A stretch of DNA of 64,000 nt from Paenibacillus gorillae (GCF_000513275.1 NZ_CBVJ010000012.1:1-64000), one strand, 5' to 3'. Positions 36,140 to 45,705 are shown, counted from the stretch's first letter. Translations and numbers: made by a program. The notes: generated by a model from the letters alone, not told the origin.

Positions 36140-36967
36140 TTGCTGCTTGCAGCTGGAGCCATCGCTTTAAGCTTATCAGCAGGGAGCCGTATAGGATTGG
36201 CGGGAGCGGAAGGGGCAGAAGCTGCACCGGATCAGCCGGTGCAATCCGAAGGACAAGTCCGGCAAGTAGCCATCGTCATCGATGACTTCGGCAATAATAT
36301 GAACGGTACGGAAGAGATGCTTAATCTGCCGATTAAGTTCACAGTGGCGGTCATGCCGTTTATGCCAACGACAAAGCAGGATGCCGAGGAAGCGCACCGG
36401 CTTGGGCATGATGTGATTGTCCATATGCCGATGGAGCCCAATAAAGGGTTGAAATCCTGGCTAGGACCAGGCGCAATTACGACAGATATGAGCGATGAGG
36501 AAATACGCAAGCGGGTGGAGGACGCCATTAACGAAGTGCCGCATGCGATCGGCATGAACAATCATATGGGATCCAAAGTGACGGCGGACGAACGGGTTAT
36601 GCGTGTTGTGCTTCAGGTATGCAAGGAGCGGGGACTGTTTTTTCTAGACAGCCGGACTACGTTTAAGACCGTTGTGCCGAAGGTAACACAAGAGCTGAGC
36701 GTTCCGCTCGTATCCAATGATGTTTTCCTTGACGACGTTTATACGGAAGCGCACATTTCTAAGCAGATTGGGATTGTCCGCAAATTTTTGGAGCAGCATG
36801 ATAATTGTGTCGTTATCGGCCATGTGGGCGTTCCAGGCAAAAAGACCGCCGCAGTGCTGCGGCAGTCCATACCCGTTATGCAATCCAATGAGCATATTCA
36901 GTTCGTAAAAGCTGCCGACATGCTGTCTCCCTCACCGGGTGATCCATTTATATTGCCGAATTCCTGA
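36140..36967 (+). CDS. Divergent polysaccharide deacetylase (YibQ/DUF610-like), N-terminus out of frame
   Basis: The frame from TTG 36140 encodes 275 residues with the family motifs VAIVIDDFGNN, VIVHMPMEP and GMNNHMGSK and a C-terminal VIGHVGVPGKKT. The protein should act on polysaccharide outside the cell: the first 25 residues are the hydrophobic core of a signal peptide. The basic N-region is missing in this frame. It is found one base out of frame from TTG 36112, which has AAGGGGG 8 nt upstream and reads MNAKIK before an A7 run (36126-36132). Removing one A joins the two. Either the sequence has an extra A, or the gene relies on slippage, or it is damaged. Its last 36 bp overlap the convergent cwlD. 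Confidence 0.8.
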   Translation: MLLAAGAIALSLSAGSRIGLAGAEGAEAAPDQPVQSEGQVRQVAIVIDDFGNNMNGTEEMLNLPIKFTVAVMPFMPTTKQDAEEAHRLGHDVIVHMPMEPNKGLKSWLGPGAITTDMSDEEIRKRVEDAINEVPHAIGMNNHMGSKVTADERVMRVVLQVCKERGLFFLDSRTTFKTVVPKVTQELSVPLVSNDVFLDDVYTEAHISKQIGIVRKFLEQHDNCVVIGHVGVPGKKTAAVLRQSIPVMQSNEHIQFVKAADMLSPSPGDPFILPNS

Positions 36968-37642
36968 TGCTATAGCATTCGCAATTTGAAGCTGCTGGCG
37001 AGGGTCGGTTAGCATCGCCCGATCCCCGTCATTGCTTATGAAGCCCATCTCGACAATGACGGCTGGCTGGTCCACCCGGCGGAGCAGATAGAAAGGCTTG
37101 CCTTCACGCGGATAGAAGGTCGTCTCTTGCTGGCGGTTAAGCGCATCCTGGATGCAAAAAGCAAGCAAAGCGCTCTCTCCGCTTTCCTGATGGAGAACTA
37201 TCGGTCCGCTCTTGGAACGGTTTTTCGTTGCATTGACATGCAGGCTGACAAGCAGCTGCGTATCAATTTCCTCTGTCAGCTGCCTGCGTTGAGACAGGTC
37301 ACGGCGATGCCTGGAGCGGGTGATATGCCAGCGGTTATCATCGCTGAGGGCGTAATCACCAGTTCGATTCAATACAGCGGAAATGCCTTGGCTGTTCAGC
37401 AGCAAATACAGCTTTTGAGCGACAGCCAGATTAATATCCTTTTCAAGCACCGAATCTGCAGAAGCCCCGCCGTCGATGCCGCCGTGTCCTGCATCAATTA
37501 ACACGTTAGCGGAGGGCATCGTCCAGCCGCTGTCATTCTCGGATTGCGGTTCATCGGCAGCGTCGGGATCCGGAGCTGCATCTGCAAAATTGATGGGAAG
37601 CAGCATAAGTAAGGCAGCGGCAAGCTGCAGCATTTTCAACAA
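36932..37642 (-). CDS. cwlD: N-acetylmuramoyl-L-alanine amidase, CwlD-like
   Basis: 236 residues from TTG 37642, 8 nt after GGAGGAGG. A signal peptide (residues 1-22) is followed by an Amidase_3 domain with zinc ligands in IDAGHGGIDGGA, EKDINLAVA and SLHVNA and the catalytic Glu in VIVEMGFISN. CwlD removes the stem peptide from muramic acid during spore cortex synthesis, with PdaA forming the lactam. Size and the following YqzE/YqhG synteny agree. A vegetative amidase cannot be excluded. It overlaps the deacetylase-like gene tail to tail by 36 bp. Confidence 0.85.
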   Translation of the reverse strand: MLKMLQLAAALLMLLPINFADAAPDPDAADEPQSENDSGWTMPSANVLIDAGHGGIDGGASADSVLEKDINLAVAQKLYLLLNSQGISAVLNRTGDYALSDDNRWHITRSRHRRDLSQRRQLTEEIDTQLLVSLHVNATKNRSKSGPIVLHQESGESALLAFCIQDALNRQQETTFYPREGKPFYLLRRVDQPAVIVEMGFISNDGDRAMLTDPRQQLQIANAIASGIRQYKWITR

Positions 37643-37775
37643 AATCGTTCCTCCTCCGTTACTCTGGGACCAAATGCAACATCCTTATCGTGGCTTATTG
37701 GAGGAAAACTCATACACGTTTATTAACGAAGGGCAGCGGGCAAACTTGTATTAACAAATAAATGAGGTGATAGGT

Positions 37776-37970
37776 ATGGCAAGCGGCAATGATTTGATCA
37801 AATACGTAACGGAACAGGTTGTGCACTATATGGAGACGCCCCGTGCCGAGCGCAAACAGACAAAAGCGTCAGCCAGAGCGCAAAGGGAGCACTGGATGAC
37901 GCGTTGGTTTGGCGTTGGTGCAATGAGCGTATTATTATGGTGGAGAGGACGAGCAGAGCGTCAGCGGTAA
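37776..37970 (+). CDS. yqzE: YqzE-family small protein
   Basis: 64 residues from ATG 37776, with GAGGTGAT 5-6 nt upstream. The sequence SGNDLIKYVTEQVVHYMETPRAERK followed by a basic stretch and RWFGVGAMSVLLWW matches the YqzE family of Bacillales: a charged helix, then one hydrophobic segment and a basic end. Function unknown. Its end overlaps the convergent gene by 10 bp if that gene is read with its frame corrected. Confidence 0.85.
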   Translation: MASGNDLIKYVTEQVVHYMETPRAERKQTKASARAQREHWMTRWFGVGAMSVLLWWRGRAERQR

Positions 37971-38871
37971 AAGCGTCCAAGTTCAGCAAGCAGCTGAACT
38001 GGAATATATCGGCGGCTTTCGCCCAGCTCGTCCGTCTCGAGTGCGGCATAGACGATGCCGTTATTCCAATCATGGTAACCGGTAACGGACCAGGCATACA
38101 GCATATCGCCGCCATAACGTTCAGCAACGTATTGTACTTGTTTTTCGCTTTAATGGCATAAAGAAGCTTCGACACATCTTTATTGCTCGCTTGAAGCGGT
38201 GCGGCATCAGTGAGCCAAGGCAATTTACTGTATGGATCGAACGAGGGATTGGACACGACTGTCCGCAAATTGACTTCTTTCTGCGTTAAATCGATGACGG
38301 GAAGAGCTGCGGCAAGCTTTGCTTCCTTCGTGCTTGCGGTTTCCCATTTGCGCGCATCAAGTGGAAGTCCTTCGCCGCTCATCGCGTCGCTGTAGATGGT
38401 TCGTTTATCATCGCTTGTTTTCCAGACGGCAAGCAAGGGATGCACATATAGCTGCTGATTTGCAGAAGGATGGATAAGGGAGAGCTGCCGCAAAGATTGC
38501 TGCAGCGTTTGTTCATTATATAAGTATTGTCCCAAGCCGTACTCGCCTATTGTATAGCCGCCTTGCTCGACAGCTTGCACGACGACATAGCCGGCTGTTT
38601 TGCCGTTCGTTCCTTTAATAAGGGCCAGCCAGTTATGTGTTCCCGGACCTAAAGGCATTAATTCGAATTTGGCTTGCTTCCATGAGCGGAAATCCGGCTG
38701 CTTGGCCATTTCGGTTATCCAGCCTGACAGCAGGAAAGATATTTCGAAGGTGCTGCTTTGCTCGGCTGGCTCCGCTATTCCATGAACAGTACGTACGGTG
38801 ACGGGAGATAAAAGCAGCCCGATCGCTAAGGCAGAAGTAATTATTTTTTTCAGCCAATTGTGCTTGCGCAT
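37961..38871 (-). pseudogene. Secreted protein of unknown function, frameshifted near its C-terminus
   Basis: The N-terminal part has a signal peptide (KKIITSALAIGLLLSPVTVRTVHG) and about 210 residues of mixed alpha/beta, with repeated YVVVQAVEQGGYTIGEYGLG-like strands. At the A5 run (38141-38145 on the plus strand as T5) the frame breaks. Adding one A gives a sensible end, KQVQYVAERYGGDMLYAW...LLAELGRFYR, stopping at 37961, about 302 residues in all. The uncorrected frame runs on through all of yqzE with Cys/Pro/Ser-rich nonsense to 37798. I believe the corrected version; the break is either a sequencing error or a real mutation. No family recognised. Confidence 0.7.
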
Positions 38872-38890
38872 CTATACTCACCTCTTCATT

Positions 38891-38918
38891 AAAGCAGACT
38901 GCATATGCAGCCTGCTTT
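38891..38918. terminator. Hairpin after yqhG
   Basis: AAAGCAG-CTGCA pairs with TGCAG-CTGCTTT; weak T tracts on both sides. Likely ends the yqhH-yqhG transcript on the minus strand. Confidence 0.6.
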
Positions 38919-39044
38919 ATTTAATAGAATCTGCTTTCCTATTGTATGCGGACAAGCCTGGGAAGGCTGTTGGTTATTGTCGCCCTTGCGGCGATTCGTC
39001 ACGTTCTATTTTTGACGGATGGATGCGGATTCCGTCTGATTCCG

Positions 39045-39986
39045 CTAATCGATGCCTTCCAGATGGAAGATGCCGCAATTTATGGCGGATGCCGTCACCC
39101 TCGGCTCGAATTGCCACTTCGTTTCTTGTCTTCTTTGGTTATATTGCTCTTGGATAGCAGGCTTTGTTTCATCTGTAGCGTGCTTGATCAAGGGCTCATA
39201 ATAACCGTCAATCCGATCGAGCTCTTCCTGAAGCCTCTCTGTTGCTGCCGCCGCCCAGCTGTAATCGTAATTTTTCAGCTTACGCTCCAGTGCCTGCTCC
39301 ACCACCGATAGTGCCTTCGTCAGCGACAAACCGTTTTTCGCCACATGGACATTTGCCGGCAATCTTGGCGTTAAGCGCAGCGTCTGCAACTGGTCATGGA
39401 ACTGTTCGACGATGCTTCCTGTCGCAAGAGATACCCCATAGCTGTGAATTTCCTCGCGTTTCATGTCGCTAGCAAACTCGACGCGCATATTCACTCCAAG
39501 CCAAGCGGTATAGGGGGTTGATGAGAAAGGAGTGCTCGCCTTTTTCTCCGGCTCCTGAAACAAATTGACGTAGCTGCCATAGCTTTTGGCCGCGGTGAAC
39601 AATTGCTCCAGCCTGCGGGAACCGAAATACAGATCCTCCCGAGGCGTTCGGGTGCCGTTCGTCAAGTTGCCTGGTACAAACCCCATCGACCGGCTCAATG
39701 CAGCATTGGCCGCCGCTTCCTGCGGCGTTAATGCAGGCGCTGAAGCCGAGGGGGCTGCAGTGAGTGCTTCATATTTATGCTTATCGGTGACGAATAGAAA
39801 GGTCATCGTCTCGGGCGGAGTTCCGGTGCGGTCAACGAAGCCCCAGTAATAGGGGCGATTGGTCAGTTCCCGGTCTGCGGCCGGAGACAGCTTAACGGTA
39901 AAGTGCGCTGGAGACTTTTCCAATATGGAGCAGTCTGTCGCTTCCAAGTACCGGTGGACGAATTTATGCACTTGCTTCTCATTCAT
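39045..39986 (-). CDS. yqhG: YqhG-family protein
   Basis: 313 residues, no signal peptide. The opening VHKFVHRYLEATDCSILEKSPAHFTVKLSPAADRELTNRPYYWGFVDRTG and the ending INCGIFHLEGI fit YqhG of Bacillales, a protein of unknown function always found beside the YqhH helicase. The C-terminal third is a charged coiled coil (KLKNYDYSWAAAATERLQEELDRIDGYYEPLIK). Its ATG overlaps the stop of yqhH by 4 nt, so translation is coupled. A role together with the helicase is inferred from this fixed pairing. Confidence 0.88.
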   Translation of the reverse strand: MNEKQVHKFVHRYLEATDCSILEKSPAHFTVKLSPAADRELTNRPYYWGFVDRTGTPPETMTFLFVTDKHKYEALTAAPSASAPALTPQEAAANAALSRSMGFVPGNLTNGTRTPREDLYFGSRRLEQLFTAAKSYGSYVNLFQEPEKKASTPFSSTPYTAWLGVNMRVEFASDMKREEIHSYGVSLATGSIVEQFHDQLQTLRLTPRLPANVHVAKNGLSLTKALSVVEQALERKLKNYDYSWAAAATERLQEELDRIDGYYEPLIKHATDETKPAIQEQYNQRRQETKWQFEPRVTASAINCGIFHLEGID

Positions 39987-41802
39987 GGACGAATCTCCAC
40001 CTCCACCTTCTGGCCTAATCCTGTCATTTGCGTCAGAATTGCAGCCGGATCGGCCGTTTCATTGCGCAGCTTCACAATAGAGCTGCCGAGCTCATTGATC
40101 TGCTTGCTGAGATCGGCATTGCTGCCGCCGGACTGGAGCAGCACCCGGGCGAGCTGCTGTTCCAGCGAGCCTTCTCCTTTCTCAAACCGTTCCAATATAT
40201 GATCCAGCTCGCCAATGACAAGCTCAAACAGATTGATTTTCTCATGAAGCAAGTTGACGATATGCTCCTCAATGGTGCCGACTGTGCATAGATTGTAGAT
40301 ATGGACATCCTCGGTCTGTCCGAGACGGTGAACGCGCCCGATCCGCTGCTCCACCCGCATCGGATTCCACGGCAGATCGAAGTTGATCATATGGTGGCAG
40401 AACTGCAGGTTAATGCCCTCGCCCCCGGCTTCCGTCGCGATTAGCACCTGTGCGCGCCCGCGGAACAGGTCCATCATCCAGTCCTTCTTGCCGCGATTCA
40501 TCCCGCCCCGGTAAGGAACGGCAACCATATTGTTGTTGCGGAAAAACTGCAGCAAATATTCTTGCGTTGCTCTATATTCGGTGAAAATAATAACTTTCTC
40601 ATTCATTTGCTGAACGAGCTCCAGCGTTTTTTGCGCTTTCGTATTGGATTCGATCTTGCGGATAAACTCTACCAGCTCCCAAATCTTCGGGCGCATTGGT
40701 GAATCCTCGGCCGTCTTCTTGAATAAATTGACGAGCGTTACAAATACGGCATCCCGGCTGCTGCATACTTCACGTTGAAGGGTGACAAGAGAGAGCATGC
40801 TGGTCAGATCGCCGCCGCTCTCGTCGTAGCGTTCCCGGACAAAACCGGTCACGGCGTTATATAGAGCTTGTTCTTCTGCTGACAGCACGAGTGGAATGTT
40901 GCGGACGATGCGTTTCGTGAACGAAATGCCGCCGTCGCCACGGCGGTTGCGGATCATAATGCTGGACAACGCGTCCTGCAGCTGATCTTCGTTTTTCGGC
41001 AGCCGTTTATCGACGACGAAGTTGGCGGCAAACTCACTCTGCCCGCCGAGCTGCCCCGGTTTCAGCAGCGTAATGAGATTGAACAGCTCGTCGAGGTCGT
41101 TCTGGATTGGTGTAGCGGTTAGCAGCAGGCAATATTTTTTGCGCAGCTGGACGACAAATTGATAGTTGGTCGTTTTTTTGTTTTTAGCTTATGCGCTTCA
41201 TCGATAATGATGAGGTCGTAGTCAGTGCCCAGCACAAGCTCGCGGTGCGGGTCGCGCTTCGCGGTATCGATAGAGGCGACTACGACATCGTAGTGCCAAG
41301 TATGCTCTTTCTTTTGCGCGACGGCCGATATGCCGAACTTCTGATTCAGCTCTCTTACCCATTGCAAGACCAGGGAGGCAGGCACGAGAATAAGCGCGCG
41401 GCGAACGAGACCGCGAACCATATATTCTTTCAGGATCAGGCCGGCTTCGATCGTTTTGCCAAGTCCCACCTCGTCGGCGAGAATGGCCCGGCCGCCCATT
41501 TCATGGAGCACCTTGCGGGCCGTACTAATTTGATGCGGCATAGGCTCAAGGCCGGGAAGCGTCCGAAGGCACTGCATATGCTCGAAGCTGTCGATTTTTT
41601 TCGCTTGCTCAGCTTCCATTGACAGCTGATACAACGTCCAGTCGTCCCAAGGGCCGTTTTTGGCCATCCGGCTTTGAAGCTCCTCGAACCAGGAACGGTC
41701 CAGCTTCAGGTCGACCAATGGATGCAGCTTGCGGGTAGCGATCATGTTCGAAGCGGCAGCCGCACCAGTAAGATCGGCGTTAGGGTTAATGGTAGAGGAC
41801 AA
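39983..41802 (-). pseudogene. yqhH: SNF2-family helicase YqhH, interrupted by one frameshift
   Basis: The start is TTG 41802 with AAGGAGC 8 nt upstream. Motif I (DEVGLGKTIEAG) and motif II (IIIDEAHKLK) are in the first frame, which ends at 41119. Motif III (LLLTATPIQN), V (ATEAGGEGINLQF) and VI (QRIGRVHRLGQTEDVHIYNL) are in the second frame, which runs to 39983. One missing A in the runs at 41173-41179 or 41181-41185 separates them; restoring it gives a continuous protein of about 606 residues. If real, the break would kill the ATPase. Both halves are otherwise free of damage, so a sequence error is quite possible. Confidence 0.85.
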
Positions 41803-41968
41803 GTTTGCAGGCTCCTTCCGGGAAAAAAGAGATAGTTGCCTATAGTATGACCCTATTGTCGGATATTCATAAGAAAGAGGAGTAGAATAAGACCGAGGAA
41901 ATAGCGGACGCCTGCGTGTGATTAAGACTGTAGATGCTGTAAGCCTATTTAATTGTAGATCAGTGAAA

Positions 41969-42016
41969 ATCAATATGTAGTATGTTATAATGGTTATAAA
42001 ACACAATATGTTGTTA
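41969..42016 (+). promoter_or_regulatory. Two NrdR boxes around the nrdJ promoter -10
   Basis: Box 2, ACACAATATGTTGTTA (42001-42016), is close to the NrdR consensus ACACWATATWTTGTGT. Box 1, ATCAATATGTAGTATG (41969-41984), is weaker. Their starts are 32 bp apart, three helical turns, the usual NrdR arrangement. A consensus TATAAT (41986-41991) lies between them. Confidence 0.75.
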
Positions 42017-42072
42017 TTCTGTTGTGAGACCGTGCATAGAAAGCCAATTCATAATCTGGGGAGGCTGCTGAA

Positions 42073-44727
42073 ATGGGTGAAGCGGGGAGCAATCGGCTGG
42101 AAGGCTTGAGTGAAAAAATATTTTTGGACCGGTACGCTAGGAAAAATGCAGATACGAGCAAGGCTAAAGTGGGTGATGTCGTACTCGCGCTAACGAAGGA
42201 CGATCCGAAATTTCCGGCAAAAGAAGTCGGGGAGATCATCTCGCGAGATGGAGATGTCGTTCAGGTTAAGATGCGGAGCGGGGATACGGTAGAGACTACC
42301 GTCGACAAGCTGACGCTGACGATCGAGCATACGCCAGGCGAGATGTGGGATCGGCTGGCTGCGGCTATGGCTGGAGCAGAAGGGGATGAAGCGGCGCGAA
42401 GTCTGTGGACGGAGCGTTTCCGCTATATTTTAGATGACTGGAAGCTCGTTCCCGGCGGGCGGATAGCTGCAGGAGCAGGGGCGAGCGATGAGCTGACGCT
42501 GTTCAATTGTTACGTCATTCCATCACCGAAGGACAGCCGGGGCGGCATTATGAAGACCTTAACCGAAATGACCGAGATTATGGCTAGAGGCGGCGGTGTT
42601 GGCATTAATCTTTCCTCGCTGCGTCCGCGCCGAGCTATCGTGGCAGGAGTGAATGGCACGTCGAGCGGCTCCGTCTCTTGGGGAGGGCTGTTCAGCTATA
42701 CGACGGGGCTGATCGAGCAGGGCGGGAGCCGGAGGGGCGCTCTCATGCTGATGATTAATGATTGGCATCCCGATATTATCGACTTTATCACGGTGAAGCA
42801 GACGATGGGGCAAGTGACGAATGCGAATCTGTCCGTGTGTGTCAGCAACGGTTTTATGAAGGCAGTCAAGGAGGATTCCGACTGGGAGCTTGTTTTCCCC
42901 GATACGAAGGATCCCGAGTACAATGAGCTGTGGGAAGGCGATCTGGAGGCATGGCGGAAGCTGGGCAAAAAAGTGATTCCGTACAAAACCGTCCGCGCCC
43001 GCGATATTTGGCATCTCATTATTGAATCGGCCTGGAAGTCCGCTGAGCCGGGCGTCGTCTTCATGGAATACTACAACCAGATGTCCAACAGCTGGTATTT
43101 CAATCCCATCATCAGCACGAATCCATGCGGGGAGCAGGGTCTGCCGGGCTGGGGCGTATGCAATTTGTCTGCGATAAATCTGTCGAGATTTTACGATGAG
43201 GCGAATCACGCCGTTGATTGGCAGGAGCTTGCCAAAGTAACCCGATGGTCGGTACGGTTTCTAGATAATGTGATCGATACGACGCCGTATCACTTTCAGG
43301 AAAATGAGGATAATCAAAAACGGGAGCGCCGGATCGGGCTCGGAACGATGGGGCTTGCAGAGCTGATGATCAAGCTGGGCATCCGTTACGGCAGCCCGGA
43401 ATCACTCGTTTTTCTCGATGAGCTATACAGCTTTATTGCACGGGAGTCCTATCTGGCATCCAGTGAGATCGCTGCGGAAAAAGGCTCTTTCGAAGCTTTC
43501 GAGCATGATCTATTTGTGCAAAGCGGGTTTATGCGCAATATAATTGAGGCTTTTCCGGAGGTTGGCGAAACGGTGCGGCTCCAAGGCATTCGCAATGTAA
43601 CGGTCATTACACAAGCGCCAACGGGCAGTACGGGAACGATGGTCGGCACCTCTACCGGCATCGAGCCTTACTTTGCGTTCGAATATTACCGCCAAAGCCG
43701 GCTTGGATACGACAAGCAGCTTGTTCCAATCGCGCAGCAATGGAAGGATGCTCATCCCGGCGAAGATTTGCCGGATTATTTCGTAACGGCGATGAGCCTG
43801 TCTGCTAAGGATCACATTCGTGTTCAGGCGGCTATTCAGCGCTGGGTTGACAGCTCAATCTCCAAAACTGCCAATTGTCCTAATGATTTCACCGTGGAGG
43901 AGACGAAGGAATTGTACGAAATGGCCTTCGAGCTCGGCTGCAAAGGCGTAACGATCTATCGCGACGGGAGCCGGGATGTACAGGTGTTGTCGACACCAGG
44001 TGAAGAGAAAAAGGCGGAAGAATCAGCAGTGGCAGAAGCCGGGAAAACGGACGCGGCGGCTGAAGATGGAACGGTCGAAGCGGGAACTGCGGATGAGGCC
44101 GTTGGAGAAAGGTTAACTACGGGAAGTGCAGTTGGAGCGGTGGATGTAAAAGAGGAGCCTGCTAGAACAGGTGTAGTCGATCAAGCTTACAAACGCCGGC
44201 CGCAAATGCTGCGCGGTGCCACGTATAAAATCAACACACCGTTCGGTATGGCCTACATTACGATTAACGATCTCAACGGAACGCCGGCTGAAATCTTCCT
44301 GAACGTCGGCAAAGCAGGCTCTGATGTGTTCGCGATGGCGGAAGCGCTGGGCAGAGTATGCTCGCTGTTTCTCCGTTACGGCGATCATGGCAATAAAGTG
44401 AAGCTGCTGATCAAGCACTTGAAAGGGATTGGCGGCTCCGGCGCGATTGGCTTTGGTGTGAATCGCGTGGAGTCGATTGCAGATGCGGTTGCCAAAGCGT
44501 TGGAGACGCATTTGGAGAGTGTTGAGGAGCAGGCGGCTTCGGCTCCCACGGTGAGTGCGGGTGTGTCGAAGTTGAGTGCAAGTGGGGACGAGAATGCTGA
44601 TAAGCATCAGCATAAACATGGTGAGATCAGCTCGCTTGATCTCTGTCCTTCATGCGGCTCAGCCGCGTTGATTAATATTGAGGGCTGCAGGCAATGCAGC
44701 AATTGCGGGTATAGCAAGTGTAATTGA
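42073..44727 (+). CDS. nrdJ: Adenosylcobalamin-dependent (class II) ribonucleotide reductase
   Basis: 884 residues. The enzyme makes deoxyribonucleotides using a B12 radical and needs no oxygen. NPCGEQ places the radical-transfer Cys at 352 and Glu at 354; FNCYVIPSP and the SGSVSWGG region form other active-site parts. After residue 635 an Ala/Glu/Thr-rich linker of about 60 residues leads to a TSCPD domain (PQMLRGATYKINTPFGMAYITIND) and a zinc-ribbon tail (LCPSCGSAALINIEGCRQCSNCGYSKC). GGGGAGG precedes ATG 42073. NrdR boxes predict repression when dNTPs are plentiful. Confidence 0.95.
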   Translation: MGEAGSNRLEGLSEKIFLDRYARKNADTSKAKVGDVVLALTKDDPKFPAKEVGEIISRDGDVVQVKMRSGDTVETTVDKLTLTIEHTPGEMWDRLAAAMAGAEGDEAARSLWTERFRYILDDWKLVPGGRIAAGAGASDELTLFNCYVIPSPKDSRGGIMKTLTEMTEIMARGGGVGINLSSLRPRRAIVAGVNGTSSGSVSWGGLFSYTTGLIEQGGSRRGALMLMINDWHPDIIDFITVKQTMGQVTNANLSVCVSNGFMKAVKEDSDWELVFPDTKDPEYNELWEGDLEAWRKLGKKVIPYKTVRARDIWHLIIESAWKSAEPGVVFMEYYNQMSNSWYFNPIISTNPCGEQGLPGWGVCNLSAINLSRFYDEANHAVDWQELAKVTRWSVRFLDNVIDTTPYHFQENEDNQKRERRIGLGTMGLAELMIKLGIRYGSPESLVFLDELYSFIARESYLASSEIAAEKGSFEAFEHDLFVQSGFMRNIIEAFPEVGETVRLQGIRNVTVITQAPTGSTGTMVGTSTGIEPYFAFEYYRQSRLGYDKQLVPIAQQWKDAHPGEDLPDYFVTAMSLSAKDHIRVQAAIQRWVDSSISKTANCPNDFTVEETKELYEMAFELGCKGVTIYRDGSRDVQVLSTPGEEKKAEESAVAEAGKTDAAAEDGTVEAGTADEAVGERLTTGSAVGAVDVKEEPARTGVVDQAYKRRPQMLRGATYKINTPFGMAYITINDLNGTPAEIFLNVGKAGSDVFAMAEALGRVCSLFLRYGDHGNKVKLLIKHLKGIGGSGAIGFGVNRVESIADAVAKALETHLESVEEQAASAPTVSAGVSKLSASGDENADKHQHKHGEISSLDLCPSCGSAALINIEGCRQCSNCGYSKCN

Positions 44728-44815
44728 GATCTATTGTTAAAGAATGAATTTATATAGCATGCTGAATGTTTATGTGCGTCGTATAATGCTGCACTAACAT
44801 TCAAAGTGTGAAGCC

Positions 44816-44854
44816 GGCCTGTAGCGCAGTATTTTACTAGCTATAGGCTGTTTT
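44816..44854 (+). terminator. Probable terminator downstream of nrdJ
   Basis: GGCCTGTAGC (44816-44825) pairs with GCTATAGGCT (44840-44849) with two wobble pairs, followed by GTTTT. It lies 89 bp past the stop. Confidence 0.6.
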
Positions 44855-44997
44855 CATAAATAAGGTTTAGGGGGCAGATTTGCATGTTGATAATTTCTTA
44901 TAATGGCTATTAGCGAGGTATGGAAAATTAGCCTACATTATGGTGTAATTAACTTAAGTTTGTAAACGTGCTCTAGACCAGGTTAAGGAAGTGTGAC

Positions 44998-45705
44998 ATG
45001 CTTCATCTTTATTATCTTAAGATGGATCGAGAAATGGCATCTATAGAACGGGAAGAATGGCTGCCTTACGTTTCTGAAGGAAGACGGGAGCGGGTCGCGC
45101 GCTTTCATTTTGCGAAGGATGCTCAGCGATCATTGTTTGGGGAATTATTGGCCAGGTATGCATTGTGTGAAAATACGGGCCGGGGAAATAGTGAGTTGAA
45201 GTTTATTCAGAATCGTTTTGGTAAGCCGATGCTGGAAAGGGAAAGAGATGAGAGGGAGATTTACTTTAATCTATCGCATTCTGGACAGTGGGTTGTATGC
45301 GCAGTCGATTATACCCCGGTTGGCATCGATGTTGAAGAGATGAAGCCAATTTCATTTGAAATTGCTAAACGTTTTTTTTCCAAGGATGAGTATGAAGCGT
45401 TGCTTCGAGAACCGGAGATAAGCCGGCAGCAATACTTTTATGCGTTATGGACGATGAAAGAAAGCTTTATCAAAGCAGATGGTCGAGGGTTATCGTTGCC
45501 GCTCGACCAGTTCACGATCGATGTTGCCCAAGGTCGAGTACAGTACCAACAGGAGTGGCAAAATAGCCGACTATGGTACAGTCAATTGGATGAGGAGCAT
45601 ATGCTGGCAGTCTGTGCTTCCCCGGGAATACATAAGATAGCGCAGCATTTCACATTGAGTGACTTCGTAAGAATGGTTACGGATAAACTGGATTTGATAG
45701 GATAG
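44998..45705 (+). CDS. 4'-Phosphopantetheinyl transferase, Sfp-type
   Basis: 235 residues. The three Sfp motifs are present: NLSHSGQWVV, VGIDVEE with Mg2+ ligands Asp 111 and Glu 113, and WTMKESFIKADGRGLSLPL with Glu 155 and Lys 159. It transfers the CoA phosphopantetheine arm to carrier-protein serines of NRPS, PKS or fatty-acid systems. No synthetase genes are in the window, so its carrier protein is encoded elsewhere. It is a single-gene unit, ended by a bidirectional hairpin. Confidence 0.93.
   Translation: MLHLYYLKMDREMASIEREEWLPYVSEGRRERVARFHFAKDAQRSLFGELLARYALCENTGRGNSELKFIQNRFGKPMLERERDEREIYFNLSHSGQWVVCAVDYTPVGIDVEEMKPISFEIAKRFFSKDEYEALLREPEISRQQYFYALWTMKESFIKADGRGLSLPLDQFTIDVAQGRVQYQQEWQNSRLWYSQLDEEHMLAVCASPGIHKIAQHFTLSDFVRMVTDKLDLIG

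Noticed and set aside
37798-37960. C-terminal extension of the secreted protein across yqzE
   Set aside because: It is out-of-frame reading after the A5 break; yqzE on the other strand has family motifs and a good ribosome site.
44998-45705. Association of the PPTase with a secondary-metabolite cluster
   Set aside because: No NRPS, PKS or carrier-protein gene lies anywhere in the window.
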